A DNA stretch of 64,000 nt from Epiperipatus broadwayi (GCA_028023455.1 JAQFVV010012441.1:2849911-2913910), one strand, 5' to 3'. Positions 11,451 to 26,248 are shown, counted from the stretch's first letter. Numbers and translations are program-made. The notes: generated by a model not told the origin, from the letters alone.

Positions 11451-14080
11451 TACTTTCAATTTGCAATTGAAATTGATAAAAAAAAAAACAACAACAAAAA
11501 AAGAGTGATTCACATTTAAAAATATTCTGCTTAACTTTAAATAAGACTAGGAAAAATGTCAAACTCAGAAATCTCATTACATTAAACATTTATTTAGTCT
11601 TAAAATTTGTTCTATAATACATCATTATATTATGAAAAAAAATGTTAAATATTATTTATCTATAGCATATTGTATTTTATACAAAAATTGAATAGTAGTA
11701 TGGTGCATGTGAGAATCCAGGTGAAAAAATTGATATATGAACAGTAAAACATTGGCGGCCCTTTTTGGTCAAACAAATGATTATTTTAATCATTATTGAG
11801 ATAGTTTGCTACTGCTCTCAGCTTTTAATACCTTTTGAAATAAGATGCCATAGAGAGATTTATGTAATAGTGGATGATATGCTGATTAGCTATACTCCTG
11901 GAAAGTTGTTTCCATTCAGAATCTTAAAATTTTTAAGGCAGCAAAAAATTTCTGTGTTTCAGTATTTTTTTTTTAAAAGATAATTAGTTTTTAGATAATT
12001 TTAATAGGGGGGGGGGTCAACTAATGAAAAATAACTTAGGTCGAGGGCTCTTAGCTGCATAACATCTCCCTTTACTAGTGTCAAAAGTTGCATCAAATTA
12101 TAATCATGTCTAATTTATCAATTTTTCATCCTCATCACCTGTTATCCCATCTGTACTGGGAAACTTTGGAAAAATTTTTGGTCATATGCAGACTTAGGTT
12201 TTTTATTTTAGATAACCAGCTTATAATTTAACCCAGCTAACCATTCAGTATTGGTCGTAAGTGAATATCTTGTATGATAAATCTGAGAATCAGAAAATAT
12301 AAATGTAATATTTGTAAAAATAAAAAGTGATTATAATATACATCCTTCACCACTGAACAAGAAGATATCATGGTCCTACTGATGCTCAACTCTTAGTTTA
12401 TCTTATGTTTACATTCATCTGATCTACTCAAATGATGTTCTTTTACTCTTCATGTAAGAATTTTTTCTAATTTTTGGTTCACTAGTGCTGGCTATCTGTA
12501 AAGATTTTTTATGAAGAAAATTGTCAGCTTCCACCAAAATTCATTAAAGCTTTGCTACATGAAAGTAAAGAAGAAAAAATCTTAACCATTGAGCATTTGA
12601 CTATTTTTTTTATTACTTAACCTTTTTGCCTACTTCTCCGGGACCCCTCGACAGTTGCGGAAAGATGTTTGGGGAGATGGGTAAGAATTTTTTTTTTTTT
12701 TTATAATTGAAATGAGCTCTCTTCTTTTATACGGCTGATTGTTAGGTATGCACTTCCTAATCTATAGAAAGCATATTAACCTGGTAGCAAGTCGTAATAT
12801 ATTTGTCAATATTTTCTCTACATTAACTTGTTGCCAATAAATCGGTATTATCTATCCTTTAAAAACTTACAGAATTGCAAATCTGTCAGATAATTTTTTT
12901 TCTCCTATTTAGCTAAAATAAAAATAATCTTTAGATAATGTCGGTGAAATGCTGATTATTTATGAAGTAGATATTTTCCTACCCCCTCCAATTCTGTAGT
13001 ATTCTGTCTGCTTCTTTCTGATAAAAATGTCAAGAGTACATTTCTGATCGCACTTTGTTTAGCGTCTTTACTTGTACACACGCTTTCAAAAAATGAAATC
13101 TTCCCTTATTTCCTGAGTAAGCATTTGAAGTTTGTCAGAGAATTCACTGGTCTTTATATTAATTGCTAACTATCAGTTTTTTTCCCCTCTCTCATAAAAA
13201 ATCGAACTGTGTCCACAAAGATAAGAGTTGCTTTGGCTTATGTTTACCCTAAGTTTAAACCTAATTCATTTAATGTCAGACCTTCATTTGACTTTGTAAA
13301 TAATCATCTTATGATTTTTTTTCTCTGTCTTTCAACGATGAAGGTCATCTTGGTTACCAATTGATTTGGCATTTTGACATTTATTCCCGAATTCTTTATA
13401 TTCTCGCGTTTTTTAAAAGATATTATTAGGACTATAAATATATTAACCCTTTTAGGTATTAAATTTATTTGGTTTTAGAGAGCGAAATTTATCCATGGGT
13501 GCTTGTACATATTAAATATATATTTGTATGGGTGAATGCATATATACAAAACAAAATAAAATATTTATGAATATAGTTTGTAACTTTTGCTAAAATTTTT
13601 GAAACTCATTTAAAATTAAAGAATTCTTATATAGCCCCCCCTCTCCCATCTATCGTCATTCATTTCCAAACCAAAGCACGATATACGTGAAACTATAGAT
13701 AATTATATTTAATGTATATGTTGAACATGTATACAAATATCTGTGATACAATTTAATTTTTAAAATGTATAGTTTTAGATATAATCAAAAATAATTACTA
13801 AAACAAAAATAGAATGGTGCCCTTATATTAAAGATGGCGTATTAATAAAACAAAAAAGAGGGGGAAAACATGATCATATGCTGAAGGTACAACATGAAGA
13901 AATGTAGTCATGATAATATTCATAGATATGGGCAAATTTCTATTGTTTTGTTTTTTTATTTAATAATTTTTTAAACTCAGTGGTGAATTCATGGATATGA
14001 ACGGAAAGCTGTTTATTAATTTTTATAAATATGTTAAACATTTGAATACAAGTATAATTCATATATTTGAAGGTTAGATG
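11451..14080. other. AT-rich non-coding DNA
   Basis: No exon, transposon or RNA gene was recognised. There is a G run at 12007-12016 and a slightly GC-richer patch near 12635-12665. The short ORF at 11765-11983 has no recognisable protein features. Confidence 0.45.
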
Positions 14081-14084
14081 TAAT

Positions 14085-14405
14085 TATAGGGTATTTGACC
14101 AATACACATGTGAAAAAAGTAAATGATCTCCAGTGTATGTATTTTGTGCTAAACCAGCAGTCATTTGCTCCAGATCATCATCTTCCATATATATATAATC
14201 AATGCTTGCTTTAACTGGACATGTTTCAATCCACCCCATCCTCAAATCTTCAGTTATCAATACCATTGAAAATCTGATGATAGAATGCCCAAATACCTTG
14301 TTGGTACCAGTATTATTGTCATTCCTATGTTGACTTTTAAATCATTCTGACACCTCATGTCTAGGACCTTATCCATTTAAATACACATAAAAGGGATGGG
14401 CAGTA
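14085..14405 (-). repeat. Dispersed repeat family A, copy 2, ribozyme decayed
   Basis: Read on the minus strand this matches 7195-7545. The hammerhead region (plus coordinates about 14115-14190) retains CTGGTTTAGCAC, but the first core box reads ATGACTG instead of CTGATGA and the second reads CAAAA instead of CGAAA, so cleavage would not be expected. The 60-codon ORF over it is incidental. Confidence 0.68.
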
Positions 14406-16450
14406 TGTAGGCTGAATCAGTAAGTATAATTTATAGATTTGAGCCAAAGCTTAAAATATTTACTTAATTTTTTATTTATGTTACCTTCGATTTGAATAGG
14501 ATTTGTAACAAAATTAAATTATTTTCTATATATTTAAAAGTTTTTAAAACTTGTAAAAATAATAAAAGTTTATTAATTGCAATGATATTAATTTTATATT
14601 GAAAAAACAAAAGCAAATCTGAGCCTTCATAAACATGAATGTACAAAATTTTCTCTGTTTTATGTAGGTTTTTTAATTATTAAAAAAAAACAAAAACAAA
14701 CAGAAGTAATTACAAAAACAAAATATATTTTATATTTATTACCCATGGAAATGCATAAAAATATATTTGAAATAAAAAAGGAAGTTTCTAAAATAAAGAA
14801 AAACCTGCCTTTTGTCTTAATAAACAAAATGTAAAAAATTCATATCAACTGTGTGTTAAGGAGCCATTGAAATTGCTGAGTTTATCTTATGTTTTACCTG
14901 CGAACAAATATTACAATTAAATTATATATTCATTATAGTTTAAAATGAACCATTAACAGGACAAGTGGAATAGGGAATGTCATTCAGCTTCATATACAGA
15001 TGAAACTTAGAAAATGTTACAAAGATGGAAATTAAAGAATATTAATAATAATCTTATGGTTAGTTGCTTGGGAGATCATTTGATGTTTAAACACTAGAAG
15101 ACAACTTGAGTGACAATTCAGGAACAATTTAGCTTTCTGACTTTCACAAAATATAATTTATAGTGTAGTAAGTCTTTGTGTTCTTCAAAAAGAAAATCAA
15201 ATAGACTATATTGAACTGGAATTTCTATTAGTAGAAGAAGAAAATATAGACTCTACAACTGAGATAATAGGCAATTAGGTAGATTCCATTCAAAATTTTG
15301 AATTTTGTAGTTGAAAAGGATTTAAAACAATTATTTCACAACTGATATAAGATTTGTCGTTTGAATCAACGGGCAGTTAATTTTCTTTCAGCAATTATGA
15401 TTTCAATGAAAAATAAACTTAACCCACTGATATAGTCAAAATATTAGAACTATAAGTTTATAATTTTATATGCAAAATACAGCTAATAAATTATAATAAG
15501 TTGTGAACAGATGGAATTCACTTAAAGATCTACCCTCATTAAATTCTTTTATATTCTGATCTGTTTGAAAATTTTTCTCCACAGTATATCTAATTAGTAT
15601 TGGACCTTTTTTGTTGTTTTTGTCATTGTTGTTTTCTTATCTTAAAGTGCAGCCTCAATTTTACAAATTGGAATTTTATACAGTAATGGAGATTAATGAT
15701 TTGAGGGTATTGATTTTGAATGCAGGATTATACTAAATGGTCTATTTAATTATTATTTTCATTTATAATAATAACTTTTTGTTAATTAGTTTATATTCTC
15801 TTTTTCTGTATTTAAACATTTAAAAAAAAGTGCAGTTAGTCAATTATTTATTTGTCATTCAAACTAATATGATAGGTTGAACTCAACTGAGAAATTGATC
15901 CATGTTTCTTTATATACCTCTTGAGTCTACTACATTTATTACTGCATTAAGTCATTCAGTATTTGAGTGTGATTTCTTTTATTAAGCAGTAGTAGTCATG
16001 TGCAAAATTTTTACAAATCTGCTTATGGGGTAAAAATCTTTTGACCAATTTCAGCGTGGTAAAGCTTTCATTTTAATGGTTGAACATCGCTGACTTAAAG
16101 CAATTGATCTCACTGTCAAGTAAACACTTGATATTTATGTAATTTTTATTTTATTTAAAAAGTATTATGTTATATTATTTAAATTGTATCTTTTAAGTTC
16201 AAATTACTATATAATCATAACATAAATTCTATTTTTGCTTAAAATCAGTGACTTATTTCAGTACATGATCTTGTGTATAATGTATTGTATTGTTAATAAA
16301 ACTAATAGGAATTTCAGATCTAAAATGTGTACATTTATTTTAAAACATTGTGGATCACTATATAATTAAACTTTATAACTTTTATACTTTACAATGGAAA
16401 TTTTTATAAGTAAGAATTCCTGAGTAATAAGATCGTTTGATTATTTTTAT
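14406..16450. other. AT-rich non-coding DNA
   Basis: No recognisable coding or structural feature. Confidence 0.45.
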
Positions 16451-16897
16451 TTATTATTAGCTGTACCCACAGCTTTGCTAGTATTAGTATTATAAAATAA
16501 TATAATTTTATATATAATTGTTTCTGCAGCTTTTATCTTTACATATCCCTTTTTTGGGTGCCATCTTTGAATCAATGTCTATATTGTGTAATAACATACT
16601 TCAGCTCTTAGTATGTCCGGAATATGAATTCTGACACGAAGTATCACAGGGTACTTAGTACTATTCCTGCCATCACAAAATTTTTCAACCTACTTGAAAA
16701 CATTTTTGAGTCTCATATTAGCTTCACAGCCATATACTGTTTGAATAATTTCAAATGTTAAAAGTGTTGTTTCATGATGGATTAAAATATGAATGCTGCT
16801 TGTTATGCTGTTGTTCCATATCAACTACAGTTTCTAGAGTTTTCACTACTTGCATTAATCATGTCCTGAATAAATAATATGCAAATTAGTCTTCCTT

Positions 16898-17255
16898 GTT
16901 CATGCCATTTTTGATATTCTATATGTAAAACAATGTCACTAGATTACATGTTTATGTGGTGTTCAACTCAAATGTTCATTTGAAGGCAAGGTAGTTTTAA
17001 AATATTAGTTAAATAAATGTTTTCTATATTAATTTTTTTACGTCAATAATTATTTTAATAGTTTAAATGTTAACATGTTCATGTCAATTTTGATATTATA
17101 TAAGTAAAATAATATTAATAGATTTTATATAGTATACAATTTAAATGTGTATCTGAAGGCAGGATTGTTGTAAAATATTACTAAAATAAATGTTTTAATT
17201 TATCATTAATTTGAAGCATGGACAAATATTTCAAGCATTTTAAAACATACATTAT
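16898..17255. repeat. Diverged tandem repeat, two units of about 179 bp
   Basis: The block beginning GTTCATGCCATTTTTGATAT at 16898 recurs at 17077 as GTTCATGTCAATTTTGATAT. Both units continue through an ATATGTAAAA-like block, CTAGATTAC-like sequence, TTTGAAGGCA-like sequence and AAATAAATGTTTT. The preceding segment contains AGCTGTACCCACAGCTTTGC near 16459-16478, a palindrome-rich motif that resembles the ends of dispersed repeats in other invertebrates, so both may belong to one old element. Confidence 0.6.
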
Positions 17256-20200
17256 GACATGAGAGTCATAAGCTAAAATTTACTTTGTCACATGTTAAAT
17301 ATATTTTCACTGAAATCCTAAAAGTTTACAAATTCATTAGTATAACAGACCAGTTTTTTTAATCAAACGAGAAACTAAAGACATGGTAAAAATGTAAATT
17401 AATTGATCTATATTACTATATAAATGTAAAAATTCATTTGTCATGTAAAAGTCATCAAAATTAATCATAAGAAAAGCATTATTGCTGTAGAAGAGATAAT
17501 TCTTATGAGAAATTAAATATGTGGTACAAACCAATTATGGCAAGTTAATTTAAAATATATATTTATGAAATCAAATTTTATCTCACTTTACTTAAAACTT
17601 TCTTTATGACAATTTTCATTCAAATGTATTTATGGAGTTAAATTTTATCTGACTTAATCAAAAAATATACTTTTCATTTTAAAAGCTTTTGCATTTATAA
17701 TTTTTTAATCAGGTCTGCCCTTTTTTGTGTTCTTATGATATCATTTGAAAATGCTTCCAATTTTGATGAATTTTGATATTGCAAATTACCAAAGTTTTTA
17801 AAACAATTAAGTGTTATAAAGCAAAAGTTTTTCTACACGAAAAAAAGAAAATCATGCAAGATTCATCAAGACTGGTGCAATATTTTTTGAGATCTAAAGT
17901 AGCAAACAAATAAACTTCCACATTTATATATTAGTGTGGATATAGTTCATTAGTGATACTTTTCCTCTCTGATTGTGAAACATTTATTATATTGCAATTC
18001 TGTTTTTTTATTATTTTGTTTTATAGATAACTTCTTGATTTATTAATTTAATATTTCTTAACCTGCAACTTTCTTCTTCTAAAGAAGAATTGTTTGATAA
18101 CCATTTTGTTGATTAAAGCTTGAACCCCGGATCATATTCAGAGTTGATGAAATAATATCTCTTTCTATACTTCTGATTTAAGTTTAAATTTTAGAATAAT
18201 AAATCTAATGAATTGGAACAAAAGATTCCAAACAATGATAGAGCTAAAATCACGACTGACAGCTGCATGACATTGATGAGAGTAATGATCATCTCTTTCT
18301 AAAAGGTCTAATTCCTAATATTTTAATGACTAATGATATAATTATCTTCTTTGAACTCATTGATAAAAAAATCAAGTCAGATATCACGTGATCTAATTTT
18401 AATAAAGCTCGTATTTACAAATGTTATATATAGAGCCTGCAAAACAAGCTTTGAGAATATCCTCAACCTCAGACCGGTTTCTGCATTGATATGTTTTTCA
18501 TGTGTCTGCATTGGTGTCTTTCATCTGAAATAAAGTATATTGTTTTGCGTATTGATTTAAATCTGCACTTTACTGCTCCATTAAACACGAGAACATATTA
18601 AACATTTAAAATCATGGGTCATGTGTAATAGTTTTTACATAATGTATGGAATTAAATATTGTTTAAGTTAGTTGTATGTACTTAACCTATGAATAAAAGA
18701 GTGGATCCATTTATAGATAGCAGATTTTAATATTTGTTGTTCTTGTTTTAGTGATCATCAAATTTAATTGATGTCTGTTCTAGTGTTTATTTCATTAAGT
18801 CAATTGTTTTATATTGTAATAATTATATTGGAAGTTAGATAGTGTTTTTACAAATTTAACAATAGGAATAACAGATTATGTAACTTACAATATTATTTCA
18901 AACTAGTTTAGAGACATACTTTTGAAATTGACCAATAATAACACGAAAAATTATAAATATTATAAAATAACTGCTGCATGTGCAATTTATTGCCACTGAT
19001 ATCGATAATTGGATTATAGGTAAGTATAAAAATGTACCTTAGATGTTTATGCAGTTAGACTGATGTGTATTTAAGTAGATATATTTCGAATTGTTTGTGA
19101 CATATGAATTGACCACTATTCAATGGATAGAGTAATAAAGAAATTATTTTATGGATAAATGGTATTGTAGATAAGAAGATAAACAAATTTTTAATTGGGT
19201 AAATAAATGGTTAGGTTAGATGGAGGATATATGGATTGACAGATGGGTGTGTTGTCAGGAAATAGGGTATATTTAAGAGTGAGTTAACGCTTTGCTGACT
19301 ATATGATGGGCAGGACAGAAAACAATTTATCATTTGTCTAATCCATAAACTTAAACTTTTGGCAATGTCTTTTTTTTTTTAAAAAGAGCTTTTTCTCAGA
19401 AATGAAATGCCAATAATATTGAAGTTTTTAAAATGTCTTTTATTAAAAAAAGAACATGGACCTTAAACATTGTTACATTAGACGCAATATTTTGAAATGT
19501 TAAATATTGCTTTTCAGTTGGCAGATCATGAGAAAATGAATTGTGAGAAAGTTATTACTCCATCTTTAGAGATTAAAATGTATTATTTGGCAGTTTAAAA
19601 CTGTAGATTGTATATAATGATAATTGTACTTTTTTATAATAAAAAAATGAAACTTTAGTATTTCGTATTTCAGTAGCTGGTAGATGTGTGTTTATATATA
19701 TTATCACAATATAGAAGAGATCATGCTAAATGAGAGGAATACAAATATGAGACAGTCACTGAATTTAAGTTGCTTAAAATCAGAAGTAGTGACTATACAA
19801 ATTTTCACATTTTATAAAATATAATTGTTGATAAAATTAATCCATACAGATATTACAAAGCGTTAAAAATAATAAAATAAATTTGAGGAATTTCCTGTGC
19901 ATTTTTTTATTTTAGAAGAAATTATAAGTTTAATCTTGAAATGTGGCTCATATTTCTGTGTTTCGATTCCATTTAAATTATTCGATAACCTGTTGATAGT
20001 TTAAATAAATATTAAATTAATATTTATTGATTTTATTACATCTCAAAACCAAGTCATACTGACCACATGTTAAAGATGGACTTGGACAATTATTTAATAA
20101 TAATTAAGTTTATGAGAATACTTTAATTTGATATCTTTTTTATTCTCGTTTTTTTTAATTCAAATATCTTTTTTTTGAAGTGAGACATTATTTATATTAT

Positions 20201-21060
20201 GCTAAATTCTATTTTTTTAAATTTGTACGGCATAAATATATCTCGGTTGAAAAGCTGTATTTAAGTAGCCTGTGTATTTATTATCAGAGTACAGGAGTTT
20301 CCATGTCCACAATATTTTATTCCATTTTTTTTTACATTACGTATTGTTTACATTAGTGTATGTATATAGTACTTCTCAAGACATATATGTACTACATAGA
20401 GACTCTTTATCATATGCTTACTTATAATTTAGTTAAAAGATTACAGAATATATACAAATTTAAATTATTGTTTAAATATTTTTGAAAAAAAACAACAATA
20501 ATTCAATTACGGAAAATTCATTAAAATAATATATTGGGGCTCATAATATATTTGCATATAATAACTCATGTATATGTATGCTTACACTCCCTTACCACAC
20601 ACAAAAATGGAAAAAAAAACCTTTTTTTAATATGTTCAATATTTCATGAATGGATGGATTTATTACAACACAAGTGACAGGTTATGGGGAATTATTTTTT
20701 ATCTATTTCATATTTATATGTGAGACATTCATTCACCCATTCTGTCATCTGTGGTTTGGTGTTGTGGTAGAGGATCAGGCTCTGGATCTCCATGATTCAC
20801 AGATCATAACCCAGCCCTGACCCTTATTAATAAACCATTTATTATTTTCACTCATTGTGTTTGACATCTTAAATTTAGTATTTGATATTCAGTTATCCTC
20901 TTTATTATATATTCATTTTGTATAGAATATTGCATATTTTATATAGTTAGGGTATATAGTTTTTTATACTTGAAGTAAATTAATTTTGAATAATAATATA
21001 AAATTGTTATTGTACTGAAATGTCTTTATTACACAGAAGCTCCCAGAAATAATACTATGA
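17256..21060. other. AT-rich non-coding DNA
   Basis: Nothing recognisable. ORFs at 17337-17534 (-) and 18351-18533 (+) are low-complexity chance reading frames. Confidence 0.45.
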
Positions 21061-21066
21061 AATATG

Positions 21067-21540
21067 TATATGGAATCTTATAATTAAATATTAGTAAATA
21101 CAGTAATCAAAAATTTTGAAAAGTACAAAAAATATAATCGCCACTTAGAAGCGCTTTCGACTATCCTCATAGTCTTTGTCAACTAATACTTTGAAAGATT
21201 AACCTTTCCATGATCTTAACATTTGCTGCCTGCCTATTGATTAAGTTTTATTTGTATTTATATATTAACATAGCTTCCTTTATTTTTCTTTTATTGTTAT
21301 CTCTTTCAATTTGCAATATTTTTACATTATTATAATTGAAATTAAAACCATATATACATGAATAGGCAGACAGCAAACGTCAAGATCACGGAATTATGGG
21401 AAGGTTAACCTTTCAAAGTATTAGTTGACAAAGACTGCGAGGATAGTTGAAAACACTCCTACGTGATGATTGTACTTTTTGTACTTTTAAAAATTTTTGA
21501 TTATTGCATTTACTAATATTTAATTATAAGATTCCGTATA
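21067..21540. mobile_element. Foldback element with decayed hammerhead cores in both arms
   Basis: The outer 170-odd bases on each side are inverted copies: TATGGAATCTTATAATTAAA at 21069 matches the inverse of the segment ending GATTCCGTATA at 21540, and the inner arms carry AATAGGCAG and AAAGTATTAGTTGACAAAG blocks. Left arm read on minus: TTGACAA (21182-21176), a perfect 6-bp hairpin GACTAT/ATAGTC with loop GAGG, then GAAA (21158-21155). Right arm read on plus: TTGACAA (21425-21431), a weaker hairpin, GAAA (21449-21452). This is a hammerhead layout (CTGANGA - stem II - GAAA) with two core positions changed. The spacer between the arms is AT-rich without ORF. Confidence 0.7.
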
Positions 21541-24400
21541 TTGCTTTGAAGAAATACAGCCATCGATTTATAATATTATATATATGTATTAGAAAGAATT
21601 TATATTCTTGTAATTAAAATGATAATATTAATCATTAGTAATATTATTACTATTAATTTTAATCATTTAATTATGCATTGTATTATCTTAACAACTGAAA
21701 TATAAATATTTACCAATTGTTATTTTTGGTTTTTATAAAGTGTAGGTTAACCAATTGTTTTATTCATCCCTTTCATTTTTTTTGATTTTTGTAAAATATG
21801 ACTGATAGATTTAATTCTTTTTGAAGATTAACTAAAGATATCTTTTTTTAATGTTAGCATCATCTTGCTATTTTTAAAGAAAACCTTTTACTTAATTTTT
21901 TAAAATTTTGTAAAAGATCATAATTAGCTTTGTGATTGTTTATAGATCAACTTCTACTTCACAAATATTAAAAAGCACTAATTTGTTTTATACTTTTTAT
22001 TTAATTATCATTCATACTTATTTCCTTGAACTATTTTTATTGCTTTACTTTATCTCAATGTATTAAATAAAACAGTTTTTTATTAAAATGCTGGATGATT
22101 TTGACTATCTAGAAGTTCTTTTCGGACATGTAAAATAAAAAGGCTGTTAAAAGTGCAGAATAAGAAGTGTTTAATTTTTTTAAAAAATGAACAATGCAAA
22201 AAATATTCATGAAAATATGGTGAAAACCTATATTTATTCTTATCCCAACTTTAGCAATAAATTTTGCCACGTTTTTTGAGCAATCTTAAATTCTTCGCAA
22301 ATATTGCTCTCTAAACTGATACTACCAATCTTTCCTGTTTTCCAATGCTGACATAATAATACTAAATGAAAACAGTAGTTATTTATATAAAATATTGCAA
22401 GTTCATAGAAAAAATGCAATTGGATTTGTAAAAAAAAAAAGTTTGAAACTATAAAATATCAGTACAAGTAAAATGGGAAATCATTTTAAATAAATATATT
22501 TGATGTTTTTTTGACATAATGAAAATTTCATTGCAAATATTTATTACTTCTCAACATTCAGTATGTGTATATATATATATATTTATTTTTTTATTTATTT
22601 TAATTTAAATAGAATTTAAGCTTGATTAGGAGGGAATGTAGTTTTTTTTTTTTTATTTGAATTTTGTCATTGATTGGGTAGATATTCTGTGTTAGATTTT
22701 GTGACCAATCAGGGGGGTTTTGTTAAATTTTTAATCTTTTACCAAATCTGTAATTTTTGATTATCGCCATTTTACTGTGTATTTTTTTTTCTTTCTGATG
22801 AAAACCAGTCCTCTGGTTGAAATATTATATTATTTATTGGATTTATAAGTCTTTATTTTTTTGTTTTTATATGTATTTCCTTTGGTTAGTTTGTTATATA
22901 TATATATTGTAATAGGATTCTACTCTTAGACCCAAATCAAAAGATTAGGAATAAGCATATTGTAGTGCGTTAAATTTCTAAGCCTATTGCTGGTAAAGTT
23001 AGCCAAATTAATATTTTCTACTACTCAGCATTGTTCATTGATGTATAGACATAAGCTGACTGTCATTTTTCATTTATTTGGGCTGGTACACTCTTTGAAG
23101 AATAATCAGGAATTCAGATTCGAACTGCCATTTGTCATGTGATAATCAGCACTGAGAAGTAGCTTGGCACACAAGAAACTCAATCATGATATTGCACTAT
23201 TTAATTACTTAAATTAATTGGTAAAATGCAAGCCTAAGAATTAAACATAGGCTCAAATTTAAGCCCAATGATAACATATTCCAAACAATAATCATGATAT
23301 AAATGTGTCATCACGTTCACCTCAAGTAATAAAATTTACTAAACCATATAAAAAATACTATCATCAATAAGGCATTTGATATAATATAATTTTATCTCTT
23401 GTAATGGTGTTTAATAACTTCATTACATTTTATTTCATTATTTAAAAATATTATCCTACCCCCCTCATATGCGTGATCAATGTTTTAATTATAACATATT
23501 AACAAAAAAGATCAAATAAAATTTCATAAAAATGTATATAATATTATTCTTAATTAAAAATATAAATTCATGGGCAAATTGATTTAATTCATTTTTAAAG
23601 TAAACTAAGTTAGTAGTAAATATATTTGACCAATACCATAGCAGTAATCATAATTAAATGTTAATTCATGAATATGTGTATTAAACTTTTGTCTGATGTG
23701 ATTTATATATATCAAACAGTCTTATAAAAATGTCTGTGTTAATCCTCTTGCACTATAATAGCATTCTGACATTTCTTTGTTATCATTTACTTTAAGCTTT
23801 CAACTTTCACTTTAGTATTAACCCATTATTATTTATAAGAATATAGTAAATTTGACCTCATTTGATAGATATTTTTGTTTAGAAATTAAACAAATTTTAA
23901 AAAATCACATTTGATTTTCAGAATTATTTTAAAAATTAGATTTTAATCAAAACAAAGCACTGTTTCATCATCAAATTTCAGGTGGAGCAGATTCAGTTTG
24001 CAAAATGAATGAAATCTTTCTTGCTTGATGCTTGTTTTAAAAATCTAAACAAATTATTTTTAATATCTAATAAATCTATCAATTTATGCTTTAAAAGTTT
24101 AAATTTTTTTCATAATTTTTATGATATTGTTGAGTGATTCCTGCAACCATAATCTCTGGTAACAATATTCAGAAGAATATATTCTTTTATGTTTAAAAAC
24201 AAAATATTTCTGTAAAAAATAAACATGTAATAATATATATTTTGGTTTCCAATAATTATTATCCAATTACTTTTGAGGAAAAATAAAAAAACTTTTCAAA
24301 AATCAAGTTTTTAAAGCATCATAATATTTTCTCGAAGTAATCTCACAAAGTTTGAGATCACCAACCACATAATAGACACCAATCAATATATACTTTGAGG
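21541..24400. other. AT-rich non-coding DNA with one ribozyme-like motif
   Basis: No genes recognised. The only structured signal is the hammerhead-like core at 22795-22822, listed separately. Confidence 0.45.
22795..22822 (+). ncRNA. Hammerhead-like core (stems I/III not resolved)
   Basis: CTGATGA (22795-22801), one A, a perfect 6-bp hairpin AACCAG/CTGGTT with loop TCCT (803-818), then GAAA (22819-22822). The core boxes and stem II are perfect. The flanks do not form an evident stem I, so this is probably a remnant or a chance match. Confidence 0.35.
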
Positions 24401-26100
24401 ATGTGATGATGTGATGTATTGTGGCTTCTCCTTAAATGTGGTCAGGAATCTCTGCAATTATACCCAGAAAACCTGTTAGTCACTTTATGTTCCTTTCCCC
24501 ACTCTAAATTTTCCCATTCTGCTCCATTCCATCTCCACAACATAATTGTTGTCAACTCTATGGCCTTTATATCTAAATCCCCTTATCTTTTCCCAAATCC
24601 TTTATAAAAACCAATAATCCACTTTCCATATAATCACTTTTTTCATATTTATTCTTCCATAACTTCATTATTTGTACCCTTTCTGTTTTCAAGCATTTAT
24701 ATTTAATTAACAGATGCCTAATATTTTTTTATTCCTTCCTTACATAATTTACAAACTAAATCACCCATATTTTTCCATTTACATGTATATTCTCTTGTTG
24801 CTAAAGATCCCATTTGAGCCTTAAACAATAAACTACTTTCCTTACTATTATCATATATTAACTCACACCTAATATTCTGTTTACTTCTATATATATTTAA
24901 ACTCTTTTTACTCTCCATACTAGTTTTCCATCTCTCTAACTTCCTATTCTTTATTAATAAATCTATTCTTTTATCCCATTCTTTACCACTATAACATTCA
25001 ACAATCCTCCTAACACAATCATCCCATCTTTTGTACAAATATACTTATATAATTTCTTTATCCAAATCTTTTGCATACTGCATTACCTTTCTCACCCATC
25101 TTGTTGCCTGCTCTTTACTCATAACCCAATTAAATACTATTTTGGCTATTCTTTTATTATCCATAAACTGCAATCTACCAAACATTTTCATTTTATTTTT
25201 TGCATCTCTCATATAAAAACTTGACCATCCTATTTCTCCTTGAATTGCTTCCCTTGCAGTCCATACATCTGCATCCAATGCATGTCTTCCTACATCCCTT
25301 TGTACTTTTTCTAAGTTATCTAATACCCCTTTACTAACACATAACGCATCATTAACATATGTTAACCCTGCTACTGCAACTCCCATATAATTCTAGCTAC
25401 ATCATATTTATTATATGAAAAAACTGTTAATTTCTTTATCAATCTCTTTCTTTTTTTTTTGCTTCATTCATCAATTTTTTCTCCCATTCATTCAAACAAT
25501 TTTTCAGATTACTTAAAATAATTCCCAAATAACTATATCTATTTACCACAATTAATTTTATATCTCCCAATAAAAACTATACATCTTCTTTTTCCCCAGT
25601 ATTAACCATCATTATATTTGATTTTTCTTCACTAAATTTAATCCCCATCTTTTTACCCACCCTCGCACATGTCCTCAGCATCATTTCCATATCTTCTCTT
25701 CTTTCTACACAAAAATATATCATCTGCAAAAAAAAAAGATTTGATAAAATATATAATTCCTTACCACTTATTAACAGTATCTCTATCCCTCTTTCTCCTC
25801 TTTCTATTGCTCTTTGCATTTCACTCAAATACAACAAAAACAAAATAGATGACATAGGGCATCCTTACCTTAGTCCCACCCCATTTTTAACTTTAACTGA
25901 TTATATTCTTTAATTGATATATATATATAGTAATCATTTTTATATAATTTCTTAATAATATCTACTAAAGCTTCATCCATTCCCAAATTTGCTAAACTTA
26001 TCCATAATCCATTTCTATTTACTCTATCATATGCCTTCTCTATATCTATAAAACTCATATATAACTGTCTACCTGAATTTCTAATCATATCCATAAATTG

Positions 26101-26248
26101 AAATTAAATTGAAAGGCTGCAAACCTTTTGTGCTTATTAGAATACTTATCTGACAGCCAATCAGATAAGTATTATAATAAGAGCAAAAGGTCTGCAGCCT
26201 TCCAATTTAATTTCAACTAACTATCTGCGCTTTATATAAAATAAATAT
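26101..26248. mobile_element. Small hairpin insertion inside the LINE
   Basis: 26098-26216 is an almost complete palindrome: AGGCTGCAAACCTTTTG on the left matches the inverse of CAAAAGGTCTGCAGCCT on the right, around ATACTTATCTGA/TCAGATAAGTAT. The LINE sequence resumes after it, with TATCCATAAATTG (26088-26100) repeated as TATCCATAAGTTG (26249-26261), a likely 13-bp target duplication with one mismatch. The right end has an AT-rich tail (TTTATATAAAATAAATA). Confidence 0.72.

Noticed and set aside
14084-14266. 60-codon minus ORF
   Set aside because: It lies entirely in a dispersed repeat whose other copy does not keep the frame.
20755-20830. tRNA-like segment GTGTTGTGGTAGAGGATCAGG
   Set aside because: It has an A-box-like start but no B-box or cloverleaf, and no tail or duplication.
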